64,000 nucleotides of DNA from Rhodopseudomonas telluris. GTDB taxonomy: Bacteria > Pseudomonadota > Alphaproteobacteria > Rhizobiales > Xanthobacteraceae. Made by a program: the position numbers and the translations under genes. Positions within the stretch are counted from its first letter, which is position 1. Each line of letters starts with the position of its first letter. Positions 42,988-51,344 of this stretch are shown here, one piece after another. The DNA lies in the NCBI RefSeq assembly GCF_042432815.1, contig NZ_JBHLWM010000004.1, positions 1 through 64,000 on the forward strand. The letters are read 5' to 3'. The notes under the pieces were generated by a model that saw nothing but the letters and a program-made list of their open reading frames with translations, made no database searches and was not told the origin of the DNA.

Positions 42988-44433
42988 ATGCGCTCCGCCG
43001 TGCGGCGGCTGAAGCGGTGGCTGTATCTCGGCCACCGCTGGCTGGGTATCGCCAGCTGCGTGCTGTTCGCGATCTGGTTCGTCTCGGGCGTGGTGATGAT
43101 GTACGTCGCCTTCCCGAGTCTGACGACGACCGAACGGCGCGCGGCGCTGCCCGATATCGCCTGGTCACGCGCCCTGCTGTCGCCCGACCAGGCGATGGCG
43201 GCGGCCGGGCTGTCGCGCTATCCGCGCGAGCTGCGGCTCGCGATGTTGGGCGACGAGCCGGTGTATCGGCTCGCCGGCTGGAAGGGGCCGCGGCAGACGA
43301 TCTCGGCCGTGACCGGCCGGGCGATCACCGACGTCACGCCCGATCGGGCGCTCGCGGTGGCGCGGCATCATCCCGCCGCGGTGGCGCCGCGCCTGCTCGG
43401 CACGGTCGAGCGCGACCAATGGAGCGTGACGGCGCGGTTCGATCCGGACCGGCCGTTGTATCTGGTCGATCTCGGCGATGGGGCCGGCACCGAACTCTAC
43501 GTGTCGTCGCGCAGCGGCGAAATCGTGCTCGACACCACGCGGCACGAGCGGGTCTGGAATTGGCTCGGCGCGATCCCGCACTGGATCTATCTGACCTTGC
43601 TGCGCCAGGACGCGCCGCTGTGGCGGCAGGTGGTGATGTGGATCTCCGGCATCTGCATGGGGACGGCGGTCAGCGGCATCTGGATCGGCTTGCTCCGCGC
43701 CGGCCTGCGCCGGCGCTACGCGTCCGGCCGCGTCACGCCGTATCGCGGCTGGATGGCCTGGCATCATGTCGGTGGCCTGGTCGCAGGCGTCGTGGTGCTG
43801 ACCTGGATGTTCTCGGGCTGGCTATCGATGAATCCGTTCGGCTGGTTCGCCAGTCGCGGCGATCGCAGCGAAGCGCTGCAGCGCTATGCCGGTCACGATG
43901 CGCCGACCATCAAGGTGACCCTGCCGACGCGCGACCGGGCCGGCGTGGTCGAGGCCCGCTTTGTCTGGGTCGACGGCTCGGCGTTGATGTTGCTGGCGCA
44001 TCGCGACGGATCGCAGACCACCGTCGATCCGCTCAGCGGCGCGGCGCGAACGCCGTCGGAAGACCGGTTGTTCGCGGCCGCCGCGCGGCTGCTGCCGGAC
44101 GCGGCCATGACGCTGCAGCAGCGGCTGGAGCAACCGGACCTGTACTGGTACGCGCATCATCATACGCGCGTGCTGCCGGTGCTGCGCGCAGGCTTCGACG
44201 ACGCGGCGCAGAGCTGGGTCTATGTCGATCCGGCCACCGGCGAGATCCTCGGCTGGAGCGACCGCAGCGCCCGGGTCCGCCGCTGGCTGTTCAACGCGCT
44301 GCACAGCTTCGACCTGCCGCCGCTGATCGCGCATCGGCCGGCGTGGGACGTCGTCGTGATCGTGTTGTCGCTGGCAGGGCTGCTGGTGTCGGCCAGCGGC
44401 ATCGTGATCGGATGGCGCAGGCTCGTGCGCTGA
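42988..44433 (+). CDS. PepSY domain membrane protein, partner of the TonB receptor
   Basis: The 481-residue protein has an N-terminal helix with YLGHRWLGIASCVLFAIWFV, where conserved histidines may bind haem. It has PepSY-like periplasmic regions, a central double helix containing WHHVGGLVAGVVVLTWMFSG, and a last helix ending in a short basic tail. The family often follows TonB receptors and is proposed to reduce or handle the imported metal complex in the periplasm or inner membrane. Two bases separate it from the receptor stop, so it shares the riboswitch-controlled transcript. Confidence 0.85.
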   Translation: MRSAVRRLKRWLYLGHRWLGIASCVLFAIWFVSGVVMMYVAFPSLTTTERRAALPDIAWSRALLSPDQAMAAAGLSRYPRELRLAMLGDEPVYRLAGWKGPRQTISAVTGRAITDVTPDRALAVARHHPAAVAPRLLGTVERDQWSVTARFDPDRPLYLVDLGDGAGTELYVSSRSGEIVLDTTRHERVWNWLGAIPHWIYLTLLRQDAPLWRQVVMWISGICMGTAVSGIWIGLLRAGLRRRYASGRVTPYRGWMAWHHVGGLVAGVVVLTWMFSGWLSMNPFGWFASRGDRSEALQRYAGHDAPTIKVTLPTRDRAGVVEARFVWVDGSALMLLAHRDGSQTTVDPLSGAARTPSEDRLFAAAARLLPDAAMTLQQRLEQPDLYWYAHHHTRVLPVLRAGFDDAAQSWVYVDPATGEILGWSDRSARVRRWLFNALHSFDLPPLIAHRPAWDVVVIVLSLAGLLVSASGIVIGWRRLVR

Positions 44434-44492
44434 GCCGGCGTCGTCCTACAGCGTTTCTGCTTGATGAGTTGCTGCGCGTGACACAACGAAAA

Positions 44493-44600
44493 CCTCATGG
44501 TGAGGGAGGCGCGCAGCGCCGTCTCGAACCATGGGCCATCGGCACTCTGTGGCCCCATGCTTCGAGACGCCCGGCTTCGCCGGGCTTCTCGGGATGAGGG
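44493..44600. repeat. Family C palindromic repeat, copy 1
   Basis: CCTCATGGTGAGG...GCGCAGCGCCGTCTCGAACCATG is answered by CCCCATGCTTCGAGACGCCC and GGCTTCGCCGGGCTTCTCGGG, then ATGAGG. Both halves contain a small GC hairpin flanked by CGAGAC/GTCTCG and CTCAT/ATGAG. It lies between the convergent PepSY and TAXI genes. A related element is at 53031-53136. Confidence 0.8.
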
Positions 44601-44646
44601 CTCAGTGCCGAAACGCCGGATTGTTGCAATTACTGGATGAACCGCT

Positions 44647-46077
44647 TTAGACGACCTGCGGCCGCGCCGGGCGGATCGGCGCGGGCGGTAGAGCGGCGAG
44701 CAGCATCTTGCGGTCGGCCACGGCGTTGTGGAACTGCTCCAGCGCGATGCTGAACGCGGTCAGCGCCGCGCTGTCGATCGCGCCGTTCTCGTAGCAGTTC
44801 AGCGCGTCGCGCAGGATGGCGTCGGCCTCGGTCTGCATCGCGTCGAGCTCGTCGCAGGAGTCGCAGCGGCGCGCGGTCGCCAGCATGTCGAGCAGCCGGT
44901 CGCGCTGCGAGACGTTGGTGTTGCGCTCGTCCTTACGCAGATAGCTGGCGAACCAGGCGCCGATCGAACCCGTTGCCGACAGGCCCATCAGCGAGAACCA
45001 GATCAGGTCGCTGTAGCGGTCGAGGAAGCTCTTCTCGTCGCCGTCCACATAGGCGGCGGCGCCGGGCTGCACCGGGATCACCGCATCCTTGTCGGTGTCC
45101 GGCGTCTCGATCTTGGCGGCCAGCGGGTTCTCGGTCATCACGGTCTGCCGCGCCGTGAACAGCTGCTGGGTGAACGTCGCGATCGTACTGTCGGGCACGC
45201 CGTCGCGCGCCACGATATAGTGCGAGAAGCTGATCGTCTTGACGTCGTCGCTCGGTCGCACCGGCGCGCCGCCGAAGGCGCCGGCCGGAATCGTCGCGGA
45301 CTCGTAGGTTGGATGATTGGCCGCGAGAGCTTCGGATGAGTCGAGGCCGAGGAACACCGGCTCGCGGCCCGACGCCGCCGTCGCGGCCAGCGCCTCGCTG
45401 ATCACCTTGCTGTTCAGCGGGCCGGCAGCCAGGAATGCGTCGACCTTGCGGTTCTGCACCGCGTCCGCGACGTCGCTGACCGCGAGCTGCACGCTTTCCA
45501 CCTTGGCGGGATCGACGCCGTATTGCTGCAGGATCACCCGCAAAAGCCCGGCATTGGCCTCGGTGCGGCCGATCACGCCGACCCGCTTGCCGACCAACTG
45601 GGTGATTTCAGTGATGCCCGCCGCCGTCTTGCGCTTGCCGCCGGCGCGTCCGGGCGCCCATAGCACGGCGAGGTTCTTGTGCAGCACAGCCACCGAGCGG
45701 GCGTTGCGCGGCACCGGCAGGTCGCCGCGGATGACCGCCAGGTCGGCCCCGCCGGTCCGCAGCGTCGACGCGCTGGCCGCCGGGCCGTCGGTGACGACCG
45801 AGCGCATCCGTACGGTGTTGCGTTCGCGCGAGAACACCTGCGCCAGCGCCTGGATCAGACGGACATCGTCGCTGCCTTGCGGCCCGACCGCAATTTTCAA
45901 CGTCGCCGGGCGCATCGCGAAGTAATAGGCGGCGCTGAGAGCGCCCACCAGCGCGAGAATCGCGGCCAGCGAAATCAGCGTCATTCTCCGGCGCACGGGG
46001 CGCGGAGCGGAGTGCAGCAAAGGGTCCACCGGCTCGGTCTCGTCCGTCGACCGGGCGAACAATCGCATGTGCTCCAT
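44647..46077 (-). CDS. TAXI-family TRAP solute-binding protein with C-terminal membrane helix
   Basis: The 476-residue protein has an N-terminal membrane helix (LISLAAILALVGALSAAYYF) and a TAXI periplasmic binding domain from about 60 to 330. That domain begins LKIAVGPQGSDDVRLIQALA and contains GGADLAVIRGDLPVP. A second helix (WFSLMGLSATGSIGAWFAS) follows, then a ~90-residue cytoplasmic tail with CDSC. Typical TAXI receptors are free in the periplasm and work with a TRAP permease, but no permease is nearby. The two-helix topology suggests a sensor-like or scaffold role instead. Confidence 0.8.
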   Translation of the reverse strand: MEHMRLFARSTDETEPVDPLLHSAPRPVRRRMTLISLAAILALVGALSAAYYFAMRPATLKIAVGPQGSDDVRLIQALAQVFSRERNTVRMRSVVTDGPAASASTLRTGGADLAVIRGDLPVPRNARSVAVLHKNLAVLWAPGRAGGKRKTAAGITEITQLVGKRVGVIGRTEANAGLLRVILQQYGVDPAKVESVQLAVSDVADAVQNRKVDAFLAAGPLNSKVISEALAATAASGREPVFLGLDSSEALAANHPTYESATIPAGAFGGAPVRPSDDVKTISFSHYIVARDGVPDSTIATFTQQLFTARQTVMTENPLAAKIETPDTDKDAVIPVQPGAAAYVDGDEKSFLDRYSDLIWFSLMGLSATGSIGAWFASYLRKDERNTNVSQRDRLLDMLATARRCDSCDELDAMQTEADAILRDALNCYENGAIDSAALTAFSIALEQFHNAVADRKMLLAALPPAPIRPARPQVV

Positions 46078-46249
46078 CCCCGGTCAGACCCCCATATTAG
46101 CAGTTCCAATGCGGCTGGTGTCAGTTCCGTTCCGCGCGTCACCAGCGATATGGTGAACGGCGGCGCGGCCCATGCATTGGGCCTTGGATTTGTGGCGAAC
46201 TCGGCACGGCCGGGCCGTGGCGGATAACGTTGGCGTGAGGAGCGGCGAG

Positions 46250-46555
46250 ATGACGGAGCGATTGACGACGGCGGAGCGGCAGGCGGCGCTGCAAACGCTG
46301 GGCGGCTGGCGCGAGACCGAGGGGCGCGAGGCGATTTCCCGCACGTTCACCTTTCGGGATTTCAACGAAGCCTTCGGCTTCATGACGCGGGTCGCGCTCA
46401 TCGCCGAGAAGAGCGATCACCATCCCGAATGGCGCAACGTGTACAAGACCGTCGAGGTTGTGCTGGCCACCCATGATGCGGGCGGCATCACCCGCCGCGA
46501 TATTGCGCTCGCGGAGGCCATGAACGCGATCGCGGCGCAGCTCGGCGCCGCCTGA
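46250..46555 (+). CDS. phhB: 4a-hydroxytetrahydrobiopterin dehydratase (pterin-4a-carbinolamine dehydratase)
   Basis: The 101-residue enzyme regenerates quinonoid pterin after aromatic amino acid hydroxylation. The catalytic motif KSDHHPEWRNVYKTVEV carries the paired histidines and the tryptophan. No phenylalanine hydroxylase gene is in the window, so it may serve a distant hydroxylase or molybdopterin-related chemistry. The ATG at 46250 gives the normal length and has GGAG upstream. Confidence 0.93.
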   Translation: MTERLTTAERQAALQTLGGWRETEGREAISRTFTFRDFNEAFGFMTRVALIAEKSDHHPEWRNVYKTVEVVLATHDAGGITRRDIALAEAMNAIAAQLGAA

Positions 46556-46635
46556 ATGCGGCCGCTTGCGGGAGCCACGGCCAAACCCCACATTCTGCAG
46601 CGTTCAGGTGAATTCCGCGGGGGCGGAGGGACACG

Positions 46636-47010
46636 ATGACGACGGAACATAGTGTGGGGTTCGAGCCGGCCGACAAGCTCGCGCAGGATCCAGAGACGCT
46701 ACGCCGCCGGTTCTGGCACAAGATCAAGCGCGTCGCGGCGCATCTACCGTTCGCCGAGGATATTCTCGCGGCCTATTACTGCGCGTTCGACCGCCAGACG
46801 CCGCGGCATGTCCAGGTCGCGCTGCTCGGCGCGCTCGCGTATTTCGTGCTGCCGTTCGATTTCGTGCCCGATATCCTGCCGGTGCTCGGCTTCACCGATG
46901 ACGCGGCGATCCTGGCGGCGGCGCTGCGCATGGTTGCCAGCAACATCACCCCCGCCCACCGCGAAGCGGCCCACGCCGCAATTCAGCGCGGCCTGCAGGA
47001 CGAGGCCTGA
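46636..47010 (+). CDS. YkvA family (DUF1232) membrane protein
   Basis: The 124-residue protein carries the DUF1232 core ALAYFVLPFDFVPDILPVLG followed by FTDDAAILAAALRMV. One or two hydrophobic segments surround the conserved DxxPD-like turn. The function is unknown; members are common small inner-membrane proteins. GGAGGG lies about ten bases before the ATG. It is convergent with the TetR gene 21 bases downstream. Confidence 0.88.
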   Translation: MTTEHSVGFEPADKLAQDPETLRRRFWHKIKRVAAHLPFAEDILAAYYCAFDRQTPRHVQVALLGALAYFVLPFDFVPDILPVLGFTDDAAILAAALRMVASNITPAHREAAHAAIQRGLQDEA

Positions 47011-47031
47011 TCAGACGGACGGCGTCCGTCT

Positions 47032-47658
47032 TCACGTTCCGGCAGGTTCCATCATCCGTTCCGTCGCGCGCCTCGCCAGCGCGGCGCGCTGGGCGATCGC
47101 ATCGCCTGTCAGCGGCGGCTCGGTGCCGAGCAGCGTCTGCAGCTGCGCGAACCCGATCAGTACCGAAAAGAACACGCTGATCAGCGTCGCGATGTCGTCG
47201 TGGCGGATGATGCCGCGCGCCGCGGCCTGATCGAAGAACCGCGTCACGGCCCGCATCACCGGCTGACGGCCGTGGACGTCGAGCTCCCGGGCTACGCTGG
47301 CGCCGCCACGCCCGGCTTCGGCGATCGCCAGGCGATACATCGCGGTGCGCTCCGGATGCAGGAATTCCGTCAGGAAGCCGCGGCCGAACAGCTCCAGCAC
47401 GGCGAGAAACTGCGCGCGGTCCTGCGGCTCGGGTAGGTCCGGCGAGGGCTGCATCTTCTGGCTGCCGTAGCGGACCAGCGCCGTCAGGATATCCTGCTTG
47501 CTGGCGAAGAAGGCGTAGAGGGTCCGCTTCGAGGTCCGCGCGCGGCGCACGATCTCGGCCGTGGTGGCGGCGTCGAACCCCTTCTCGACGAACACGTCGA
47601 ACGCCGCCTGCAGGATCGCGGCGCGCCGCGGATCTTCTGTTTTTTCGTTTTGCGTCAA
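47032..47658 (-). CDS. TetR family transcriptional regulator
   Basis: The 208-residue protein has an N-terminal TetR helix-turn-helix (AAILQAAFDVFVEKGFDAAT, TTAEIVRRARTSKRTLYAFF) and an AefR-like C-terminal ligand domain. The start is most likely TTG at 47658, with AGGA close upstream, because the frame beyond it is unlike the family. The gene is divergent from the membrane flavoprotein. The intergenic region has four GGTACC half-sites, the probable operators for autoregulation and control of the neighbour. Confidence 0.88.
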   Translation of the reverse strand: MTQNEKTEDPRRAAILQAAFDVFVEKGFDAATTAEIVRRARTSKRTLYAFFASKQDILTALVRYGSQKMQPSPDLPEPQDRAQFLAVLELFGRGFLTEFLHPERTAMYRLAIAEAGRGGASVARELDVHGRQPVMRAVTRFFDQAAARGIIRHDDIATLISVFFSVLIGFAQLQTLLGTEPPLTGDAIAQRAALARRATERMMEPAGT

Positions 47659-47694
47659 CGTCCTGGCTTCGTTCGCCGCAGGTTGCAAGAATCT

Positions 47695-47744
47695 GGTACC
47701 AAACGGTACCAACTGTGCTATAAGCACTGGTACCCGATGGTACC
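47695..47744. promoter_or_regulatory. Tandem TetR operators around an extended -10 promoter
   Basis: GGTACC occurs at 47695-47700, 47705-47710, 47729-47734 and 47739-47744, that is, two pairs each with 4-bp spacing (GGTACC-N4-GGTACC). Between the pairs lies TGCTATAAG (47716-47724), an extended -10 box for the flavoprotein gene. The opposite strand reads TGCTTATAG, usable for the regulator. The half-sites lie on one DNA face (10-bp steps), as expected for a TetR dimer pair. Confidence 0.75.
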
Positions 47745-47805
47745 GATCGGCGGGGCCCGTTTCAACCCCACTGATCCGCGAGGAGCCGTCGGCCGCTACT
47801 TGGGC

Positions 47806-47850
47806 GAGGCGACGAGGCGACGAGGCGACGAGGCGACGAGGCGACGAGGC
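47806..47850 (+). repeat. Octanucleotide tandem array in the 5' leader
   Basis: The unit GAGGCGAC is repeated five full times plus GAGGC, ending four bases before the ATG of the flavoprotein gene. The last GAGG (47846-47849) is also the ribosome-binding sequence, at five bases spacing. Copy-number change would alter leader length and the number of ribosome-binding-like sequences without entering the coding region. Confidence 0.9.
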
Positions 47851-47854
47851 TGCG

Positions 47855-49993
47855 ATGAAAACCTTTCTGACGGTGAAGCTCGTTTTGGCGCCGTTCGCGC
47901 TGTTCTGGGCGCTGCTGGCTATGCATCGGCCGGAAGCCGCGATCTGGAGCGGGCTGGCGCTCTCGCTGATCGGCAATCTGTGGCGAGCGCGGCGTCGTGA
48001 GTTGTTCGTGCTGGAAGCCGGAGGGTTGGTGCTGTTCGCCGGCCTCGCCGCGCTGCAGCTGATCGACGCCGAGATCGCTGCCGCCCATGCGTTGTGGCTG
48101 TCGTTCGCGGGTCTGTCGGCGATCAGTGTGCTCAGCCTGGCGGCACGGCGCCCTTGGACGGCCGATTACTCCCGCGCGGCGCATCCGGAGGCGGCCGCCA
48201 CCCCGCAATTCTTCGTCGTGAATGCTGCGATCACCGCGCTGTGGGCGGTGCTGTTCGGGGCGATCGCGGCTTGTCGCTATATTGGCGCGCCGAGTGAAGT
48301 GATCACCGCGATCGTGACGGTCGGCGCGCTGATCTCGATCTTCGGTCCGAAGCTCGCGATCCGCCTCGTGCTGCAGCGGATGGCGGCGTCGCGGGAAAGC
48401 TATCGCTGGCCGGCGCCGTCCTTTGACGCCAAGGGCGAAGCCGATTGCGACGTTGCGGTGATCGGCGCCGGCATCGGCGGCCTGACCGCGGCGGCGCTGC
48501 TTGCCGATGCAGGGTTGAAGGTGCGGGTGTTCGAACAGCACGTCGTCCCCGGCGGTTACTGTCACAGCTATCTGCGCAAGGCCCATCACCTCGGCAAGCC
48601 GGTGCTGTATCGCTTCGACGCCGGTCCGCATGATTTCTCCGGTGTGCAGCCGGGCGGGCCGTTCAATCGCCTGCTGCAGCGGCTGGGCGTCGCCGACCGC
48701 ATCGTCTGGGAGCGGGTGACGCAGAGCTTTCACACCGAAGCCGGGGCAATCGACGTGCCGCCGGACTGGCGCGATTATGTTCGCGCGCTCGGCGCGCGGT
48801 TTCCGGACAGTGCGGCCGGCATCGCGGCGCTGTTTGGTGAGATCAAGGCGATCCTCGACGACATGTTCGCGACCGGCGATGCCAATGGCGGCATTCCCGG
48901 TCCGCCGGCGACGCTCGACGAACTGCTGGCGTTTCCGCGGCAGCATCCGCATGCCTACAAATGGATGAACCGGCCGTTCGCCGAGCTGGTCGCCACGCAT
49001 GTGCAGGACCCGGCGGCGCTCGCTTTCATCAACGGCCTGTCCGGTTATATCGGCGACGGCAGCGAGTCGTTCAGCTGCGCCCGCATGGTGCCGATCTTCG
49101 GCTATTACTTCCACGGTGGTTACTATCCGCGCGGCGGCTCGGGCGTGGTCGCCGATGCGCTGGTCGAGGCGATCGAAGCGCGCGGCGGCGAGGTGCGGCT
49201 GAAGACGGCGGTGAAGCAGATCCTGGTCGAGAACGACCGCGCGGTCGGCGTGGTGCTTGCCAATGGTGAAGCCGTTCGGGCGCGCGCCGTGGTGGCGAAC
49301 GCGGATCTAAAGCGTACGTTGTTGGACCTGGTGCCGACTACGGTGCTGCCGCGCGATGTTCGCGCGTGGATGGCCGAAGCGGCGCCGGCGAATTCCTGCT
49401 TCAGCGTGCACCTCGGCGTCGATGTCGTGCCTGATCTCGGCCCTTCGACGCATCTGCACGCGCCGATGAAGCTCGGCATCGCGATGATGTCGAAGTGTGA
49501 TCCCTCCGCCGCGCCGCCAGGCCATGCGATCCTGTCGCTGATCGCGCTGGTGCCGCACGCCGAGGCGCAGAGCTGGTTTCCCCCGGAGGGCGGCGGCAGC
49601 GACTATAAAGCGTGGCGGCAGTCGGAGGATTATCTGCGACGCAAGCGCGAGTTCGGCGACCGCATGATCGCCGCGGCCGAGAGGGTGATCCCGAACCTGT
49701 CGGACCACATCGTGTATCGCACCGATGCCAGCCCGGTGACCTACGCGCGCTACGACTGGGCGAGCGCCGGGTCGATCTACGGCATGTCCACGGCCGGCCA
49801 GCTCAAGGGCTCGAAGACGCCGCTGCGCAATCTGGTGATCGCCGGCGGCGGCAATATCGGTGCCGGTATTGAGGCGGTAGTGATCTCGGGCGCGCATGCG
49901 GCCGAGGCGCTGGTGCCCGGACTGCTGGCGCGGGCGAAGGTCGATGTCGGCACTCCCGCCGTCGCGGCGAGGCGAGAACTGACGCCGGCGTGA
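47855..49993 (+). CDS. Membrane-anchored FAD-dependent desaturase/saturase-like oxidoreductase
   Basis: The 712-residue protein has about six hydrophobic helices in residues 1-185. A flavoprotein of the phytoene-desaturase/retinol-saturase (CrtI/CrtO) type follows. The dinucleotide motif VIGAGIGGLTAAALLADAG is near residues 204-222. YPRGGSGVVADALVEAI and a C-terminal NLVIAGGGNIGAGIEAVV FAD motif are present. Normal family members are ~500 residues and lack the membrane part, so this is a fusion or lineage-specific extension. It probably reduces or desaturates an isoprenoid or lipid in the membrane. It is divergent from the TetR gene and likely repressed by it. Confidence 0.85.
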   Translation: MKTFLTVKLVLAPFALFWALLAMHRPEAAIWSGLALSLIGNLWRARRRELFVLEAGGLVLFAGLAALQLIDAEIAAAHALWLSFAGLSAISVLSLAARRPWTADYSRAAHPEAAATPQFFVVNAAITALWAVLFGAIAACRYIGAPSEVITAIVTVGALISIFGPKLAIRLVLQRMAASRESYRWPAPSFDAKGEADCDVAVIGAGIGGLTAAALLADAGLKVRVFEQHVVPGGYCHSYLRKAHHLGKPVLYRFDAGPHDFSGVQPGGPFNRLLQRLGVADRIVWERVTQSFHTEAGAIDVPPDWRDYVRALGARFPDSAAGIAALFGEIKAILDDMFATGDANGGIPGPPATLDELLAFPRQHPHAYKWMNRPFAELVATHVQDPAALAFINGLSGYIGDGSESFSCARMVPIFGYYFHGGYYPRGGSGVVADALVEAIEARGGEVRLKTAVKQILVENDRAVGVVLANGEAVRARAVVANADLKRTLLDLVPTTVLPRDVRAWMAEAAPANSCFSVHLGVDVVPDLGPSTHLHAPMKLGIAMMSKCDPSAAPPGHAILSLIALVPHAEAQSWFPPEGGGSDYKAWRQSEDYLRRKREFGDRMIAAAERVIPNLSDHIVYRTDASPVTYARYDWASAGSIYGMSTAGQLKGSKTPLRNLVIAGGGNIGAGIEAVVISGAHAAEALVPGLLARAKVDVGTPAVAARRELTPA

Positions 49994-50025
49994 GCCCGCG
50001 TCTTGTCGTTCGTTCGTAGGAACCG

Positions 50026-50057
50026 GAGGGTGGGCAAGGCGAACCGTGCCCACCCTC
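50026..50057. terminator. Bidirectional hairpin between convergent genes
   Basis: GAGGGTGGGCA and TGCCCACCCTC form a perfect 11-bp stem around a 10-nt loop. It lies 33 bases after the flavoprotein stop and 81 bases after the end of the convergent oxidoreductase. T-runs are short, so it may equally be a small dispersed repeat of the GGTGGGCA type. Confidence 0.55.
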
Positions 50058-50137
50058 TTCAGCCTTGACTGACGATCACTCGGGGCGCGGGCGCTGCGCG
50101 TCTTCGCCCATCCTCCTGATCGGTCCTGGTTAGTTAC

Positions 50138-51112
50138 TCAGGGATGCAGAATGACCTTGCCCATCGCCTGACGGCCGGCGAGGACTTTGAGCGCGTCGGC
50201 GGTCTGCGCCAGCGGGAAGGTGCGGTCGACGTGCGAGGAGATCTTGCCCTCGGCGGCCCACTTCACCAGCTTCTCGAGATTGGCGCGGTTCTTCTCCGGA
50301 TTGATCCGCGTCCACGCACCCCAGAACACGCCGCGAATGTCGCAGCCCTTCAGCAGCGCGAGGTTGAGCGGCATCTTCGGAATGTCGCCGGCCGCAAAGC
50401 CGATCACCAGGAAGCGGCCTTCCCAGGCGATCGAGCGCAGCGCCGCTTCGGCGTAGCTGCCGCCGACCGGATCGAACACGATGTCGACGCCCTTGCCACC
50501 GGTGAGTTTCTTCAGGCCTTCCTTGAGGTCTTCCTTCGCGTAGTTCAGCGTCAGCTCGGCGCCGTGCTGCTTGGCGAATTCCAGCTTCTCGTCCGACGAC
50601 GCGCAGGCGATCACCTTGAGGCCCATCAGCTTGCCGAGTTCGCAGGCGGCGAGGCCGGTGCCGCCGGCGGCGCCGAGCACCGCGAGCGCCTCACCCGGCT
50701 TCGGGCTGGCGCGATCTTCCAGCGCATGTAGCGCGGTGCCGTAGATGATGAAGATGCCGGCGGCGCGGTCGTAGTCGAGATTGTCGGGGATCTTGACGAT
50801 CGCCGCGGCCGGCAGCGCGATCTTCTCGCGCGCGCCGTTGTGGCCGCAGGACGCGGCGACGCGATCGCCGGGCTTTAGATCGGTAACGCCTTCGCCGACG
50901 CTCTCGATCACGCCCGCGACCTCGGCGCCCGGCGAGAACGGAAACGGCGGCTTGATCTGGTACTTGCCCTGGATCATCAGGATGTCGAAGAAATTCAACG
51001 CCGCCGCCTTGATGGCGATCACCGCTTCGCCGGGGCCCGCGACCGGATCAGGAACCTCGGCATAGTCGAGTTCGTCGGGACCGCAATATTGGGAGCAGAG
51101 AATTGCCTTCAT
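50138..51112 (-). CDS. NADPH:quinone oxidoreductase (zinc-free MDR family)
   Basis: The 324-residue medium-chain reductase has LNFFDILMIQGKYQ and PFPFSPGAEVAGVIESVG, the N-terminal catalytic domain pattern. The nucleotide motif AVLGAAGGTGLAACELGKLM and DIVFDPVGGSYAEAAL follow in the Rossmann part. No zinc-binding cysteine set is present, consistent with quinone reductases. Start MKAILCSQY at 51112 is the family N-terminus; the frame stays open upstream but is non-coding in character. Confidence 0.9.
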   Translation of the reverse strand: MKAILCSQYCGPDELDYAEVPDPVAGPGEAVIAIKAAALNFFDILMIQGKYQIKPPFPFSPGAEVAGVIESVGEGVTDLKPGDRVAASCGHNGAREKIALPAAAIVKIPDNLDYDRAAGIFIIYGTALHALEDRASPKPGEALAVLGAAGGTGLAACELGKLMGLKVIACASSDEKLEFAKQHGAELTLNYAKEDLKEGLKKLTGGKGVDIVFDPVGGSYAEAALRSIAWEGRFLVIGFAAGDIPKMPLNLALLKGCDIRGVFWGAWTRINPEKNRANLEKLVKWAAEGKISSHVDRTFPLAQTADALKVLAGRQAMGKVILHP

Positions 51113-51207
51113 GTATCCACCCGGGTGCGAGGTTTGTGTTTGTCGGTCGTTCTTGCCGGATTTGGCGGCGACGGACAATCGGATTCGGGCCGCGCCATTT
51201 GCGGTGC

Positions 51208-51284
51208 TGTCATTGCCGGGCTTGACCCGGCAATCCATCCGGTTTCGAAGATGATGGATGCCCGGATCAAGTCCGGGCATGACA
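51208..51284. repeat. Family A dispersed palindromic repeat, copy 4
   Basis: TGTCATTGCCGGGCTTGACC...CCGGCAATCCATC faces GATGATGGATGCCCGG...CCGGGCATGACA. The core differs from copies 1-3 (TTGACC arm and CCATC junction instead of CCACGT), so it is a sub-family shared with copy 5. It separates divergent oxidoreductase and SDR genes. Confidence 0.88.
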
Positions 51285-51344
51285 ACATCGAGTGCGACGA
51301 AGTCCGCACGAATTCCGCAAAGCGGTTTATCAGGGAGGCGCTCG

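Noticed and set aside
47806..47850. The octamer array as a CRISPR
   Set aside because: Units are 8 bp and contiguous without unique spacers, and no cas gene is present.
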